DNA of 64,000 bases, taken from the NCBI RefSeq assembly GCF_000300235.2, contig NZ_CP004388.1, positions 1,283,501 to 1,347,500 on the forward strand. Direction: 5' to 3'. The position numbers and the translations under genes were made by a program. Below the pieces are notes generated by a model. It ran no database searches and had not been told where the DNA came from. It saw only the letters and a list, made by a program, of their open reading frames with translations. The stretch comes from Thalassospira xiamenensis M-5 = DSM 17429 (GTDB lineage Bacteria > Pseudomonadota > Alphaproteobacteria > Rhodospirillales > Thalassospiraceae). Positions 62,851 through 64,000 of this stretch are shown piece by piece (position 1 is the first letter of the stretch; each line of letters starts with the position of its first letter).

Positions 62851-64000
62851 ATGCCTTTGCACATGCCATCCATTCCGCCGAAAATTGCCATTCCGCTGGC
62901 CCTGATTAATCTGGCGTCCTTTGTTTCGCAGATCATCCAGATCGGCGTGATCGATACGCTTTTGCCGCTGGCACTGACCAATGCCGGATTAGGGGAACGG
63001 CATGGCGGCATGATGCTGTCGCTTTACTGGATTGCCGATCTGATCGGTGGTTTTTTTGTCGCGGCGGTTTTGCGCAAAACCCATCCCTTCGTCCCGCTTT
63101 TGATCAGTGGCCTGTCATTTTTCATCCTGATTGTCGTGGTGATGTTTGCGCCGCAATCGGCGCTTGTCCTGCCCGCAACCCTGTTTGCCGGGGTGGGGCT
63201 GATCCTGCGGTGGGTGGTGTGTGACGGGCTGATCGTGCAACTGGCCCCGCGTGATAAACTGGGCCGGGTGGTTGGCTTTCATGAAACCCTGATGGGGCTT
63301 GGCATTGTTCTGGGCCCGGTCCTGATTGGCTGGTTTGGAACGGATGCATTCGCCATGTCGGGCATTGCCCTTGTTGCGGCGATCATCCCGCTTTTCTGTG
63401 CTGTTGCCATGCCGCGCCTTGAAATGGCATCAACCCAGAAGGGCGCGGGGGCAGCATTGCGACGCTGGATTGATCATTGGGATCTGGTGCTGATTGCCTT
63501 TGTCGCGGGGTTTGTTGAAATCTGCTTTTTATCGGTCCTGCCGTTGCAATCGCAACGTGACACCGGCCTTGCCGAAGCTGGTTTGTGGCTGGCGGCGGTC
63601 TTTGTGTTTGGCGGCACGATCTGCCAGCCGCTTGTCGGTTATGTTTCGGATAGAAGCGGTCCGGTCAAACTGGCTTGGCTGTGCTTTGGTCTGCTTCTGG
63701 TTGGCGCGGTGCCCATGGCGCTTGCCGGATATGGCATCATGGCGGCGATTATCCTGTTTGCGCTGGGTGTTGCGGTGGCTGGGCTTTATACCGCTGCCGT
63801 CCTGATCGCGGCCAGTGGCCAGGGGCAGGGATATCAGATCGGCGTTCTGGTGATCGTCTCGCAAAGCTATACGCTGGGGGCCATTGTTGGCCCGTCGGCG
63901 GGGACGTCGCTTCTGGTGATGGTCGGAAGCTGGGCCTTGCCGATCCTTGTTCTACTGTCGGCAGGCATATCGGTACTTCTTTTGATGATGCGCCGGACCA
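62851..64000 (+). CDS. MFS transporter, partial (runs off the right edge)
   Basis: At least 383 residues read from ATG 62851, with AAGGAGGG 6 bases upstream; no stop before base 64000. The first residues are MPLHMPSIPPKIAIPLALIN. About eleven hydrophobic spans are visible. Seen: GMMLSLYWIADLIGGFFVAA, DGLIVQLAPRDKLGRVVGF in the position of the loop 2-3 motif, and FGGTICQPLVGYVSDRSGPV. YcaD-like in style; substrate unknown. The gap 62592-62850 before it shows no other gene. Confidence 0.88.
   Translation, partial: MPLHMPSIPPKIAIPLALINLASFVSQIIQIGVIDTLLPLALTNAGLGERHGGMMLSLYWIADLIGGFFVAAVLRKTHPFVPLLISGLSFFILIVVVMFAPQSALVLPATLFAGVGLILRWVVCDGLIVQLAPRDKLGRVVGFHETLMGLGIVLGPVLIGWFGTDAFAMSGIALVAAIIPLFCAVAMPRLEMASTQKGAGAALRRWIDHWDLVLIAFVAGFVEICFLSVLPLQSQRDTGLAEAGLWLAAVFVFGGTICQPLVGYVSDRSGPVKLAWLCFGLLLVGAVPMALAGYGIMAAIILFALGVAVAGLYTAAVLIAASGQGQGYQIGVLVIVSQSYTLGAIVGPSAGTSLLVMVGSWALPILVLLSAGISVLLLMMRRT

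Overview
The window is an ordinary chromosomal segment of an alphaproteobacterium. The moderate G+C, the gene order tRNA-Tyr/tRNA-Gly/tuf/tRNA-Trp/secE/nusG/rplKAJL/rpoBC/rpsLG/fusA/tuf/S10-spc-alpha, adk between secY and rpsM, the absence of rpsD from the alpha operon, and a nearby ATP12-type F1 assembly chaperone and DUF1244 gene all fit this class. A Rhodospirillales genus such as Thalassospira is my best guess from protein style; this is inference and was not tested by a search. No rRNA, CRISPR array, prophage or insertion sequence was seen.

Bases 1-33780 hold the transcription/translation supercluster. rlmB (minus strand) diverges from a tRNA-Tyr/tRNA-Gly/tuf unit with a good sigma70 promoter. 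Then come tRNA-Trp, secE-nusG, rplK-rplA, rplJ-rplL, rpoB-rpoC, rpsL-rpsG-fusA-tuf, the S10 and spc operons, secY-adk, rpsM-rpsK-rpoA and rplQ, closed by a strong intrinsic terminator at 33742-33778. The intergenic gaps carry many strong hairpins (after both tuf genes, nusG/rplK, the rplJ leader, rplL/rpoB, rpoB/rpoC, after rpoC, rplO/secY, rpsK/rpoA, rpoA/rplQ). These are candidate attenuators, processing sites or ribosomal-protein operators. The two tuf genes encode identical EF-Tu.

Bases 33780-50000 are accessory and housekeeping genes. They include a DegP-type periplasmic protease; an MFS transporter under a PadR regulator with matching palindromic operators; RarA; an FMN azoreductase; a DUF1499 protein; the CrcB fluoride channel; an RluA-family pseudouridine synthase; two HAD phosphatases; an SRPBCC protein; a Tat-like exported dienelactone hydrolase; a NitT/TauT-type ABC importer; ATP12; and an ABC transmembrane half without an ATPase domain.

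Bases 50000-64000 hold both subunits of a propionyl-CoA-type carboxylase; a chemoreceptor gene with a perfect FNR-type box upstream and an in-frame stop codon near its 5' end; a HAD/DUF1244/acylphosphatase operon; an e(P4)-like periplasmic phosphatase; a minus-strand run of Sua5, FAD-linked dehydrogenase and DUF4336; and the first part of a second MFS transporter cut by the window edge.

I did not find a clearly new multi-gene system. The observations most worth following are the PadR/MFS operator pair with cysteine pairs in the regulator, the interrupted FNR-box chemoreceptor, the ATPase-less ABC half, and the conserved hairpins around tuf and the RNA polymerase genes.
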